This document shows positions 7,329 through 15,345 of a stretch of 17,614 nt of DNA, one piece after another. The stretch's first letter is position 1; every line of letters starts with the position of its first letter. Location of the stretch: contig JAEWZG010000136.1 in the NCBI GenBank assembly GCA_023395435.1, positions 1 to 17,614 of the forward strand, in the 5' to 3' direction. Position numbers and translations under genes: made by a program. The stretch is from Bacillota bacterium. Lineage in GTDB: Bacteria > Bacillota > Clostridia > Oscillospirales > Ruminococcaceae. Below the pieces are notes generated by a model. It worked only from the letters and a program-made list of their open reading frames with translations. It was not told the DNA's origin and made no database searches.

Positions 7329-8309
7329 ATGAAAAAAGTATTAGTTACCGGTGCTGACGGCTTTATTGGGAGCCATCTTGCAGAAGAACTTGTGAAAGAT
7401 GGTTATGATGTTAAGTCTTTTGTATATTACAATTCATTTAATACATGGGGCTGGATTGATACTCTTGACAAAGGCGTAAAGGACAGTATGGAGATTTTTT
7501 CAGGCGATATAAGAGATCCGAACGGCGTGAGAGAAGCAATGAAGGACGTTGATACGGTTTTTCATCTGGCTGCTCTTATTGCAATTCCTTTCAGCTATCA
7601 TTCACCCGACTCATATGTTGACACAAACATAAAAGGAACCCTCAACGTTTTGCAGGCAGCAAGAGATTTGAAAACTGAAAGAATTCTTGTTACATCGACC
7701 TCTGAGGTTTATGGAACTGCACAATATGTACCAATTGACGAAAAGCATCCATATCAAGGACAGTCGCCTTATTCTGCAACAAAAATCGGCGCTGATAGAC
7801 TTGCCGAGAGCTTTTTTAGGAGCTTTAATCTTCCTCTGACAATTGTCAGACCGTTTAACACCTTTGGGCCAAGACAATCCGCAAGAGCCGTTATTCCAAC
7901 AATAATCACACAGCTTCTTTCAGGGCAGGAAACAATTAAGCTTGGTTCACTCACACCAACACGCGATTTTAACTATGTTAAGGACACTGCAAACGGCTTT
8001 ATAGAGATTTCGAAATCCGAAAAGACAATCGGTGAGGAAGTCAACATCGCAACACAACAGGAAATTTCAATTGGTCAGCTTGCAGAGGAGCTAATCAGAC
8101 AGATAAATCCTTCAGCAAAAATCATTTGCGATGAGGAAAGACTTCGCCCAGAAAAGAGCGAGGTTAACAGACTTCTTGGTTCAAACGAAAAAATTAAAAG
8201 GCTCACAAACTGGAGTCCGAAATATACATTTGAGCAGGGAATTGCTAAAACAATTGAGTTCCTCAAAAATAATCTTAATAAGTACAAGCCTGATATTTAT
8301 AACGTATAA
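7329..8309 (+). CDS. legB: LegB-type NDP-GlcNAc 4,6-dehydratase
   Basis: A 326-residue extended SDR enzyme. It has TGADGFIG (7-14), STSEVYG (123-129), and YSATK giving Y148/K152; SRPFN-type substrate-loop residues appear as IVRPFNTFGPRQ. It is the first committed step of legionaminic acid synthesis, forming the 4-keto-6-deoxy sugar nucleotide. In Campylobacter LegB acts on GDP-GlcNAc; in bacillosamine-type routes the substrate is UDP-linked. I chose the ATG at 7329 over the in-frame TTG at 7314 because GGAGG (7316-7320) is placed correctly for the ATG. Its place directly before LegC, PtmE, LegH, LegI and LegG makes the assignment firm. Confidence 0.92.
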   Translation: MKKVLVTGADGFIGSHLAEELVKDGYDVKSFVYYNSFNTWGWIDTLDKGVKDSMEIFSGDIRDPNGVREAMKDVDTVFHLAALIAIPFSYHSPDSYVDTNIKGTLNVLQAARDLKTERILVTSTSEVYGTAQYVPIDEKHPYQGQSPYSATKIGADRLAESFFRSFNLPLTIVRPFNTFGPRQSARAVIPTIITQLLSGQETIKLGSLTPTRDFNYVKDTANGFIEISKSEKTIGEEVNIATQQEISIGQLAEELIRQINPSAKIICDEERLRPEKSEVNRLLGSNEKIKRLTNWSPKYTFEQGIAKTIEFLKNNLNKYKPDIYNV

Positions 8310-8321
8310 GTTATATAAAGC

Positions 8322-8344
8322 TTTGTGCATAATTTAAGCACAAA
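8322..8344 (+). other. Hairpin in the legB-legC gap
   Basis: TTTGTGC (8322-8328) and GCACAAA (8338-8344) form a perfect 7-bp stem around a 9-nt AT loop. No T-run follows, so it is not a standard terminator. It sits in the second-largest gap inside the operon (64 bp between the legB stop and the legC start) and could act in mRNA processing, stability or partial attenuation. Confidence 0.4.
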
Positions 8345-8373
8345 ATGCAAAAGAGATGGAGTATGATGATAAA

Positions 8374-9522
8374 ATGAGTAATTTTATTCCTTTGTCGGTA
8401 CCGAATATTACCGGAAGCGAGCAGAAATATGTTAACGAAGCACTTTCAACTCAGTGGGTTTCTACTGGCGGAGAATTTATCAATAGGTTTGAAAAAGAAA
8501 TAGCCGAATATCTCAATGTTCCGATGGCTGTTTCATGCCAGAGTGGAACAGCTGGGCTGCATCTTTCTATGGTTGTTTCAGATGTTGGATACGGCGACGA
8601 GGTAATTGTTCCGACACTCACTTTTATTGCGGCTGTCAATCCGGTTAAATATGTTGGCGCAGAGCCTGTTTTCATGGACTGCGATGAAAGTCTTTGCATG
8701 GATATGAAAAAGCTTGAGGAATTCTGCCGCGAGGAATGCAACTTTGACGGCAAAACTCTCAGTAATAAGAAAACGAACAGACCTATTAAGGCTGTTGTCG
8801 TTGTTCATGTTTTCGGAAATATGGCAGACATCGAAAGCGCTGTCGAAATATGTAACAAGTATAATCTTGTTTTAATTGAGGACGCAACGGAAGCACTCGG
8901 AACTTATTTCACTGAAGGAAAATACAAGGGCAAATTTGCCGGAACTATCGGCGATATAGGAGTTTATTCTTTCAACGGAAACAAAGTAATCACAACAGGC
9001 GGTGGCGGAATGCTTGTCGCAAAGGATATAGAAAAAGCTAAGAGGGTTAAATATCTTTCCACACAGGCAAAGGATGATCAGACTAATTTCTTCCATGGTG
9101 CAGTTGGTTATAACTATCGCATGACGAATATTCAGGCAGCGATGGGAGTTGCTCAGCTTGAAAGACTTGAAGAATTTATTGAAACAAAGAGAGTTAATTA
9201 CTTTCGTTATAAAGAGGAAATTAATAACGATAAAATGTGTATTCTCGACTTTACTGATGGAATAAGACCAAATTATTGGTTCTATGCCTTGCTGATGAAA
9301 AACTGTGAAAAGGACAGCACAATTAAGTATTTTTCTGATAATGATGTTCAGGCACGTCCAATTTGGGGGCTTATCCATGAGCAAAAGCCTTATATGAGCA
9401 ATCAAAGCTATAAAATTGAAAAAGCAAAATATTACTTTGACAGAGTTGTGAATATTCCTTGCAGCAGTAATTTGTCACTTGAAGACGTGAAAAGGATAAT
9501 AGGATTACTAAAATTATTATAA
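8374..9522 (+). CDS. legC: LegC-type PLP-dependent sugar aminotransferase
   Basis: A 382-residue DegT/DnrJ/EryC1 (AHBA_syn) family aminotransferase. It has QSGTAGLHL (56-64) for PLP phosphate contact, IEDATEALG (168-176) with Asp170 for the ring nitrogen, and the Schiff-base lysine K204 in SFNGNKVITTGGGG. YNYRMTNIQAAMG (247-259) is also typical. It transfers an amino group from glutamate to C4 of the LegB product. Two in-frame starts exist. I prefer ATG 8374 because GGAG at 8358-8361 is upstream of it and its protein starts like LegC relatives (FIPLSVP). The ATG at 8356 has AAGAG directly adjoining it and would add six residues. Confidence 0.92.
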   Translation: MSNFIPLSVPNITGSEQKYVNEALSTQWVSTGGEFINRFEKEIAEYLNVPMAVSCQSGTAGLHLSMVVSDVGYGDEVIVPTLTFIAAVNPVKYVGAEPVFMDCDESLCMDMKKLEEFCREECNFDGKTLSNKKTNRPIKAVVVVHVFGNMADIESAVEICNKYNLVLIEDATEALGTYFTEGKYKGKFAGTIGDIGVYSFNGNKVITTGGGGMLVAKDIEKAKRVKYLSTQAKDDQTNFFHGAVGYNYRMTNIQAAMGVAQLERLEEFIETKRVNYFRYKEEINNDKMCILDFTDGIRPNYWFYALLMKNCEKDSTIKYFSDNDVQARPIWGLIHEQKPYMSNQSYKIEKAKYYFDRVVNIPCSSNLSLEDVKRIIGLLKLL

Positions 9523-9532
9523 GGAGAGTTTT

Positions 9533-10576
9533 ATGGCAGATTTAAAAAAGCTGTTAATAAGTGGCGACTTAACAATTCTTGACGCAATGAAGCAGCTGGA
9601 TGAAGCCGCAAAACAAATCCTTTTTGTTGCCGATGATAATAAGCTATTGGGAACGCTGACGGACGGCGATGTTCGTCGCTACCTTTTGAAGGGTGGGAAT
9701 CTTTCTGGGAAGGTGCATGAAGCGTGCAATAAGCATCCGAAATATATTTTTGAGGACGATGTGAACAATGCACAGTCTTTTTTAAAGCTTAACAGAATTG
9801 TATCTGTTCCGATTGTGAAAAAGGACATGACAATTTTAAGCATTGTTTTTGCAACTGGTGAAGAACTTACAAAATCCGAAAAAATTAATCTTCCCGTTGT
9901 TATTATGGCGGGCGGAAAGGGAACGCGTCTTTATCCTTACACAAAAATCCTTCCGAAGCCGCTTATTCCAATCGGCGAGTTGCCTATATGCGAGCATATA
10001 ATGAACTATTTTCAAAAAGCAGGCTGTGAGAAGTATATTTTCGTTGTCAATCACAAGAAGCAGATGATAAAAGCATATTTTTCCGACAATGAGAAAAGCG
10101 AGCAGGTTTCATTCATTGATGAGGATATTCCTTTGGGAACAGGCGGAGGATTAAGCCTTTTGAAAGGAAAAATCAGCGAGCCGTTCTTTTTGACAAACTG
10201 CGATGTTATTATCAGAACTGATTATTCTGAGATATACAAATTTCACAAGGACAACGGTAACGCTATTACAATGGTGTGCGCCTATAAGCATTTTAAAATT
10301 CCTTATGGAGTAATTGATATGGGTGTTAATGGTGCGATTGAAAAAATGGTCGAGAAGCCGGAGTATTCATTCCTGACAAATACAGGTATGTATATAGTTG
10401 AGCCTTATGTTCTTGATGATATTCAGGATAATTTTTCTCAGGGCTTCACTGACATTATTGAATCACAGATCAGCAAAGGCAGAAAAGTTGCGGTTTATCC
10501 GGTGAGTGAAAAATCATGGCTTGATATGGGCGAAATGGATAGCTTTGAAAACATGAGAAAAGAGCTTGGAGTTTAA
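9533..10576 (+). CDS. ptmE: PtmE-type CBS-domain sugar-1-phosphate nucleotidylyltransferase
   Basis: A 347-residue two-part protein. Residues 1-112 are a pair of CBS motifs (TLTDGDVRRYLLKG at 41-54 is characteristic). Residues about 118-347 form a nucleotidyltransferase with GGKGTRLYP (127-135), PKPLIPIG (141-148), GTGGGL (202-207) and TNCDV (221-225; D224 metal ligand). Campylobacter PtmE has this same architecture and makes GDP-glucosamine for the GDP-linked legionaminate route. Its presence here suggests that LegB, LegC and LegH act on GDP- rather than UDP-linked sugars. The CBS pair may sense an adenosine nucleotide. AAGGAGAG lies just upstream of the ATG. Confidence 0.88.
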   Translation: MADLKKLLISGDLTILDAMKQLDEAAKQILFVADDNKLLGTLTDGDVRRYLLKGGNLSGKVHEACNKHPKYIFEDDVNNAQSFLKLNRIVSVPIVKKDMTILSIVFATGEELTKSEKINLPVVIMAGGKGTRLYPYTKILPKPLIPIGELPICEHIMNYFQKAGCEKYIFVVNHKKQMIKAYFSDNEKSEQVSFIDEDIPLGTGGGLSLLKGKISEPFFLTNCDVIIRTDYSEIYKFHKDNGNAITMVCAYKHFKIPYGVIDMGVNGAIEKMVEKPEYSFLTNTGMYIVEPYVLDDIQDNFSQGFTDIIESQISKGRKVAVYPVSEKSWLDMGEMDSFENMRKELGV

Positions 10577-10578
10577 TT

Positions 10579-11214
10579 ATGGAGCAAATTGTTCTTTTGG
10601 GCGGCGGAGGACATTGCAAAAGTGTTCTCGATAGTATTATAAGTGGCGGAAAATACGAGATTTTCGGCATTGTTGACAGCAACAAGAGCAAGGATGACAA
10701 TATGTTCGGAGTTTCCTTCCTTGGTGGAGATGAAATACTGCCCGAGCTTATTTCAAAAGGGATTGACAAGCTTTTTATCACTGTCGGAAGTGTCGGCGAC
10801 ACAACCATAAGAAGAAAGCTTTACGAAAAGTGCAAGAGCATTGGCTTTTCCTTTCCGACAATAATCGACAGGTCTGCTTGTGTCAGCGAATTTGCTTGTG
10901 TTGAGGAAGGCGTTTTTATCGGGAAAAATGCCATTATCAATGCTACTTCGACCATCAGAAAAATGGCAATAATAAACAGTGGAGCGATTATCGAGCACGA
11001 TTGCGAAATCGGCGAGTTTGTTCACATTTCTCCCGCGGTAACTCTGTGCGGAAACGTCAAAATTGGTGACGATTCTCACATCGGAGCAAACGCAACTGTT
11101 ATCCAGGGAATATCGATTCCGCCGAAAACTGTTGTAGGCGCTGGCGGCGTTGTTGTTAAGAACATCACAGCAGCTGGAGTCTATGTTGGAAATCCGGTTG
11201 CTTTTTTGCGATAA
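10579..11214 (+). CDS. legH: LegH/PglD-type sugar N-acetyltransferase
   Basis: A 211-residue NeuD/PglD-family acyltransferase. An N-terminal Rossmann-like sugar-nucleotide domain carries LLGGGGH (6-12). A left-handed beta-helix of hexapeptide repeats runs from about residue 93 onward. The predicted general base is H140 in IEHDCEIGEFVHIS, matching the catalytic His of PglD. It acetylates the C4 amine made by LegC, using acetyl-CoA. It starts 2 bp after the ptmE stop, with GGAG inside the ptmE end, so the two are translationally coupled. A small TGCGA/TCGCA inverted repeat spans its stop codon (11207-11220). An O-acetyltransferase role, as for NeuD, is possible but less likely because no other LegH candidate is present. 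Confidence 0.87.
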   Translation: MEQIVLLGGGGHCKSVLDSIISGGKYEIFGIVDSNKSKDDNMFGVSFLGGDEILPELISKGIDKLFITVGSVGDTTIRRKLYEKCKSIGFSFPTIIDRSACVSEFACVEEGVFIGKNAIINATSTIRKMAIINSGAIIEHDCEIGEFVHISPAVTLCGNVKIGDDSHIGANATVIQGISIPPKTVVGAGGVVVKNITAAGVYVGNPVAFLR

Positions 11215-11242
11215 ATCGCACAATAAATTATTGAGGTGAAGT

Positions 11243-12238
11243 ATGAAAACCTATATAATTGCAGAAATTGGTGTTAATCACAACGGCAGCATTGAACTTG
11301 CAATAGAAATGATTGACAAGGCTTGTGAATGCGGAGTTGACTGCGTTAAATTTCAGACCTTCAAGTCGGAGAATCTTGTTTCTGCGACGGCAAAAAAAGC
11401 TGAATATCAGATTAAAAATACAGAAACTGAGGGAACACAGCTTCAAATGCTCAAAAAGCTGGAGCTGACTTTTTCACAATTCAAAGAATTGAAGACGTAT
11501 TGCGATAATAAAGGTATGCAGTTTCTCTCAACACCTTTTGATTTTGAAAGCTTGAGTTTTCTCAATGAGCTTGATATGCCGTTATGGAAAATTCCGTCTG
11601 GAGAAATTACAAATTATCCTTATCTAAAAAAAATTGCAGCAACCAAAAAGGATATAGTTTTATCAACCGGAATGAGTACAATTGCTGAAATTTCACAGGC
11701 ACTTGAGGTTTTGAAATCAAACGGAGCGGGGAAAATTACGCTTCTGCATTGCACGACTGAATATCCAACGCCTTTTTCACAGGTTAATCTCAAGGCTATG
11801 GAAACATTGAGGTACACCTTCAATCTTCCCGTCGGCTATTCCGACCACACTATGGGGATTGAAATACCTGTCGCCGCTGTCGCAATGGGCGCTGTGATTA
11901 TCGAAAAGCATTTCACTTTGGATAACAGTATGGAAGGCCCAGACCACAAGGCGAGTCTTATGCCTCAGCCGATGAAAGCAATGGTTGAAAGCATTCGCCA
12001 TATTGAAGCCGCAATGGGTGACGGAATAAAAAAGCCGACCGAATGCGAAGAAAAAAATATGGGGATTGCACGGAAAAGTATTGTTGCAAAAGCAAAAATC
12101 TCAAAAGGCGATATACTTACAGAAGAAAATATTACTGTGAAGCGCCCAGGTAACGGTATTTCGCCAATGAAATGGGAAAATGTTTTGGGAACAGCGGCGG
12201 TCAAAGATTTTGCTGAGGATGAGTTAATAGAAATATGA
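11243..12238 (+). CDS. legI: LegI-type legionaminic acid synthase (NeuB family)
   Basis: A 331-residue NeuB-family PEP-condensing enzyme. The TIM-barrel half begins with IAEIGVNHNGS (6-16). It contains KFQTFK (36-41), WKIPSGE (115-121), STGMST (141-146), GYSDHT (198-203), EKHFTLD (221-227) and GPDHKASL (232-239). A C-terminal SAF (antifreeze-like) domain from about 275 has RPGNGISP (301-308), which caps the active site in NeuB dimers. It condenses 2,4-diacetamido-2,4,6-trideoxymannose with phosphoenolpyruvate to a nine-carbon legionaminic-type acid. GAGGTGAAG precedes the ATG. The stop overlaps the start of legG by 4 bp (ATGA). Legionaminate is inferred from the neighbours; the protein alone could be a sialate or pseudaminate synthase. 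Confidence 0.93.
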   Translation: MKTYIIAEIGVNHNGSIELAIEMIDKACECGVDCVKFQTFKSENLVSATAKKAEYQIKNTETEGTQLQMLKKLELTFSQFKELKTYCDNKGMQFLSTPFDFESLSFLNELDMPLWKIPSGEITNYPYLKKIAATKKDIVLSTGMSTIAEISQALEVLKSNGAGKITLLHCTTEYPTPFSQVNLKAMETLRYTFNLPVGYSDHTMGIEIPVAAVAMGAVIIEKHFTLDNSMEGPDHKASLMPQPMKAMVESIRHIEAAMGDGIKKPTECEEKNMGIARKSIVAKAKISKGDILTEENITVKRPGNGISPMKWENVLGTAAVKDFAEDELIEI

Positions 12239-13395
12239 ATAAGAAAATTTGTGTTGTTACCACCACACGAGCGGAATACGGCTTGCTTCGAAGTCTTATT
12301 ACAAGAATAAACGACGACAAAGATCTGACATTGCTGCTTGCAGTTACAGGAACTCACTTGTCACAGAAATTCGGGCATACCGTTGATGAGATTATCAAAG
12401 ATAATTTTCCAATTGACAGGTGCATTGAAATTCCGCTTGAAACGGACGGCTCACTTGCAATGACAAATACAATGTCGGCTGCGTTAACCGCTTTCTCGGA
12501 ATATTTTGAGGAGCGAAAGCCAGATATGGTTGTTATTCTCGGAGATAGGTACGAGGCTTTTGCAATAGCTTCGGCCGCTGCGGTGTGCAGAATTCCTATT
12601 TCACACATTCACGGCGGGGAGACAACCGAGGGCGCATTCGATGAGTTTTTCAGGCATTGTATAACAAAAATGAGCTATCTTCATTTTACAAGCTGTGAGG
12701 ATTACAGACGGCGGGTTATTCAGCTTGGTGAACATCCGGACAGAGTTTTCAATGTCGGTGCTCTTGGAATTGAGAACATTAAAAAGCTTGAACTTCTGAG
12801 CCTTGATGAAGTTGCTGAAATAATAGGAATTGATAAAAATAAGCCTTTTTGTATGGTTACTTTTCACCCTGTTACGCTCGAAAGCAATACTGCCGAGGAG
12901 CAGTTTGTGGAACTTCTTGACGCACTTGACAGCTTCGAGGAAATGCAGTTTATATTCACAAAAGCTAATTCTGACACAGATGGGGAAAAGATTAACAAGC
13001 TGATTGATGAGTTTTCGGAAACACGTCAGAATATACAGGCGTTTTACTCACTTGGCGTTGTGAAATATTTGTCTGCTATGAAGTATTCAAAAATGGTTAT
13101 TGGCAATTCTTCAAGTGGAATAATTGAAACGCCATCTTTCTGCATTCCGACAATTAACATTGGTGACCGCCAAAAAGGAAGAATTCAGGCGGATAGCATT
13201 ATCAATTGCCTTCCACAGAATAAAAGCATTATATCAGCAATTGAAAAAGCATTATCTAATGAATATTCCAACACAGTCAACCCTTATGAGGGGAAGAACA
13301 CCTCTCATGATATTTTGGAGATTATGAAGGAAACATTAAATAGTACAAGCATTAATTTGAAAAAAAGTTTTTATGATTGCGAGGCGGCAAAATGA
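12235..13395 (+). CDS. legG: LegG/NeuC-type hydrolysing NDP-sugar 2-epimerase
   Basis: A 386-residue NeuC-type member of the UDP-GlcNAc 2-epimerase family (GT-B fold). It has TTTRAEYG (9-16), GDRYEAF (103-109), HIHGGETTEGAFDE (124-137), TFHPVTLE (209-216), GNSSSGIIETP (290-300) and GDRQKGR (310-316). HGGETTEGAFDE is diagnostic of the hydrolysing branch, which inverts C2 and releases the free sugar and the nucleotide diphosphate. With LegB, LegC and LegH upstream the product should be 2,4-diacetamido-2,4,6-trideoxymannose, not ManNAc. It is coupled by 4-bp ATGA overlaps to legI before it and to the oxidoreductase after it. Confidence 0.92.
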   Translation: MNKKICVVTTTRAEYGLLRSLITRINDDKDLTLLLAVTGTHLSQKFGHTVDEIIKDNFPIDRCIEIPLETDGSLAMTNTMSAALTAFSEYFEERKPDMVVILGDRYEAFAIASAAAVCRIPISHIHGGETTEGAFDEFFRHCITKMSYLHFTSCEDYRRRVIQLGEHPDRVFNVGALGIENIKKLELLSLDEVAEIIGIDKNKPFCMVTFHPVTLESNTAEEQFVELLDALDSFEEMQFIFTKANSDTDGEKINKLIDEFSETRQNIQAFYSLGVVKYLSAMKYSKMVIGNSSSGIIETPSFCIPTINIGDRQKGRIQADSIINCLPQNKSIISAIEKALSNEYSNTVNPYEGKNTSHDILEIMKETLNSTSINLKKSFYDCEAAK

Positions 13396-14387
13396 CAATA
13401 TTAGTAATTGGGCTTGGTTCAATGGGAAAAAGACGAATCAGGCTTATCAAGAAATACAATACAGATTTTGAAATTATCGGTGTGGATACAAGCAGTGAAC
13501 GCAGAGAGCAGTGTAGCAATGAATACGGTATAATTTCTTTTGCATGTATGGATGAGGCACTTGTCAGCAAAAAAGCCGATTGTGCTTTTGTTTGCACATC
13601 ACCTTTATCTCACAGCAAGATAATAACATATTGTCTTGAAAATAATCTTCAGGTTTTCACTGAGCTGAATCTTGTTGATGATGGTTATGACGAAAATATC
13701 AGATTGGCAGAAGAAAAACAGCTTGTATTGTTTTTGTCGTCTACATTTTTATACAGGAAAGAAATATTGAAAATCAAGGAGCTTTGTGACTCTCAAAAAG
13801 CGCCTTTTAACTATGTATATCATGTCGGACAGTATTTGCCCGACTGGCACCCTTGGGAGAGTTATAATAACTTTTTTGTCGGAGATAAGCGCACAAACGG
13901 CTGCCGAGAAATATTTGCAATTGAAATGCCCTGGATAATTAATACCTTCAGTAGTGTTGTTAATTATAATGTTATCAGCAGCAAAATGACAGATTTGAAT
14001 ATTGATTATAATGATAATTATATAGTTATGCTTGAACATGAGAACGGAAGCAAGGGTACATTGATTGTTGATATAGTTTCAAGAAAAGCAGTCAGAAACC
14101 TTGAAGTGCTTTCCGAGAACTTATATCTGAATTGGGACGGTTCGCCAACAGGACTTTATCAGTATGATACTGCCGAAAAGAAAAGCAACAATATACAACT
14201 ATATGATAATATTTATCAGCTCAAGGATTATAGCAGCTTTGTTGTAGAAAATGCTTATTATGATGAAATAGTGGCATTTTTTGATGCTGTTACAAAGAAC
14301 AAAACTCCGCTGTACAGCTTTGAAAAGGACAGGGAAACCCTTAATGTTATAAACAAAATCGAGGGAATAAATGAAAACACATTATAA
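13392..14387 (+). CDS. Gfo/Idh/MocA-family protein lacking usual catalytic residues
   Basis: A 331-residue protein with an N-terminal Rossmann fold (GLGSMGKRR, 7-15; FVCTSPLSH, 66-74). Where family members carry the catalytic EKP, it has E91-L92-N93. Where they carry GGG...D..H, it has NGC...F175..E178. It shares YLPDWHPW (148-155) with YLPEWRPG of the next gene, showing that the two are paralogues. It may therefore be a non-catalytic partner, or an enzyme with altered chemistry. I chose ATG 13392 (4-bp ATGA overlap with legG; GAGGCGG upstream) over the TTG at 13377. It lies between LegG and the CMP-NulO synthetase, so tailoring or epimerising the nonulosonate or a precursor is a reasonable but unproven role. 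Confidence 0.8.
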   Translation: MTILVIGLGSMGKRRIRLIKKYNTDFEIIGVDTSSERREQCSNEYGIISFACMDEALVSKKADCAFVCTSPLSHSKIITYCLENNLQVFTELNLVDDGYDENIRLAEEKQLVLFLSSTFLYRKEILKIKELCDSQKAPFNYVYHVGQYLPDWHPWESYNNFFVGDKRTNGCREIFAIEMPWIINTFSSVVNYNVISSKMTDLNIDYNDNYIVMLEHENGSKGTLIVDIVSRKAVRNLEVLSENLYLNWDGSPTGLYQYDTAEKKSNNIQLYDNIYQLKDYSSFVVENAYYDEIVAFFDAVTKNKTPLYSFEKDRETLNVINKIEGINENTL

Positions 14388-15324
14388 AATTGGTTTTATT
14401 GGCCTTGGTTCGATTGCGCGTCGCCACTTGTCAAACGTATGCACAGTATTGAATTCTCGTAACTGCACTTATGAAATTGACATTATCAGAAGCGCAAAAG
14501 GGCACAGCATTGGCGATAACGTTCAGAAGCTTATTAGTAATATATATTACTCTTTTGATGATGTGCCAAATGACTATGATATTCTTTTCATAACCAATCC
14601 GACAAGTTTGCATTTTGAAACAGTTCAAAAATACGCAAACAAAGCAAAAAATATGTTTATTGAAAAGCCTGTTTTTGATACAAATAATGTTGACATTGAA
14701 TCTTTAAAGCTTAATAAAGCAGGGATTTATTATGTTGCTTGCCCGTTGAGATATACGGATGTGGTGCAAAAAGTTAAAGAAATTGTAGCAAAAGAAAAGG
14801 TTTTTTCAGCGAGAGTAATTTGCTCAAGTTATCTTCCCGAATGGAGACCGGGGCAGGATTACCGCACAACATACAGCTCACACAAGAATCAAGGCGGAGG
14901 CGTGTCAATCGACCTTATTCATGAATGGGATTACATCTGTTATCTTTTTGGAATGCCGCAAAAAATAATTAACGTGAGAGATACATTTTCAAATCTTGAG
15001 ATTGACAGTGATGACTTATCGTTATATATCGGTGTCTATAAGGACAAGGCGATTGAGGTTCATTTGGACTATTTCGGGCGGAAGTCAATCAGGCAAATTC
15101 AGCTTTTTACAGAAAATGACACAATAGAAGCCGATATTGTCAACAGTGAAATTCGATACTTAAAAAGCGGAGAAACAATTTCTTTTTGTGAAAGCAGAAA
15201 TGATTTTCAGCTGAAGGAAATGCAGTACTTTTTTGATATTATTGAGGGAAAAGCTGAGAACAGAAATGATATTTCAACAGCGTTAAGTGTTCTGAAAATT
15301 GCCAGAGAGGGAAACTGGAATTAA
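14371..15324 (+). CDS. Gfo/Idh/MocA-family oxidoreductase
   Basis: A 317-residue NAD(P)-dependent oxidoreductase with intact family motifs. These are GLGSIARRH (11-19), ITNPTSLHFE (74-83), E98-K99-P100, and GGGVSIDLIHEWDY (175-188) with D181 and H184. Family members oxidise or reduce a sugar hydroxyl/keto group, often with transient oxidation. Its ATG lies 17 bp inside the previous gene, with GAGGG upstream, so the pair is translationally coupled and may form a heteromer. Position next to LegF suggests action on the nonulosonate or on a 2,4,6-trideoxy precursor, for example epimerisation at one carbon. Substrate cannot be assigned from sequence. Confidence 0.85.
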   Translation: MKTHYKIGFIGLGSIARRHLSNVCTVLNSRNCTYEIDIIRSAKGHSIGDNVQKLISNIYYSFDDVPNDYDILFITNPTSLHFETVQKYANKAKNMFIEKPVFDTNNVDIESLKLNKAGIYYVACPLRYTDVVQKVKEIVAKEKVFSARVICSSYLPEWRPGQDYRTTYSSHKNQGGGVSIDLIHEWDYICYLFGMPQKIINVRDTFSNLEIDSDDLSLYIGVYKDKAIEVHLDYFGRKSIRQIQLFTENDTIEADIVNSEIRYLKSGETISFCESRNDFQLKEMQYFFDIIEGKAENRNDISTALSVLKIAREGNWN

Positions 15325-15345
15325 TCATAATCAAAGGAGCTAAAA

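Noticed and set aside
8872..9405. 177-codon open frame on the minus strand
   Set aside because: It lies wholly antisense to the well-supported legC gene, has no ribosome binding site, and its composition is that of a mirror frame of codon-biased sequence.
7329..11214. Pseudaminic acid pathway
   Set aside because: There is no PseG-type hydrolase; a NeuC-type hydrolysing epimerase and PtmE are present. The CapE-like enzyme at 606 has MxxxK in place of the YxxxK expected for PseB.
11207..11220. Terminator at the end of legH
   Set aside because: The TGCGA/TCGCA stem is only 5 bp, its T-run lies before the stem and not after it, and the next operon gene starts 22 bp later.
10753..11223. 156-codon open frame on the minus strand
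   Set aside because: Antisense to legH and its hexapeptide repeats; the Ser/Asn-rich translation is a typical shadow of the real gene.
11965..12357. 130-codon open frame on the minus strand spanning the legI-legG junction
   Set aside because: It covers the ends of two firmly identified coupled genes and has no independent support.
11243..13395. Sialic acid (Neu5Ac) pathway instead of legionaminate
   Set aside because: NeuB- and NeuC-like enzymes alone would allow it, but LegB, LegC, PtmE and LegH next to them supply a 4-amino-6-deoxy sugar, which Neu5Ac synthesis does not use.
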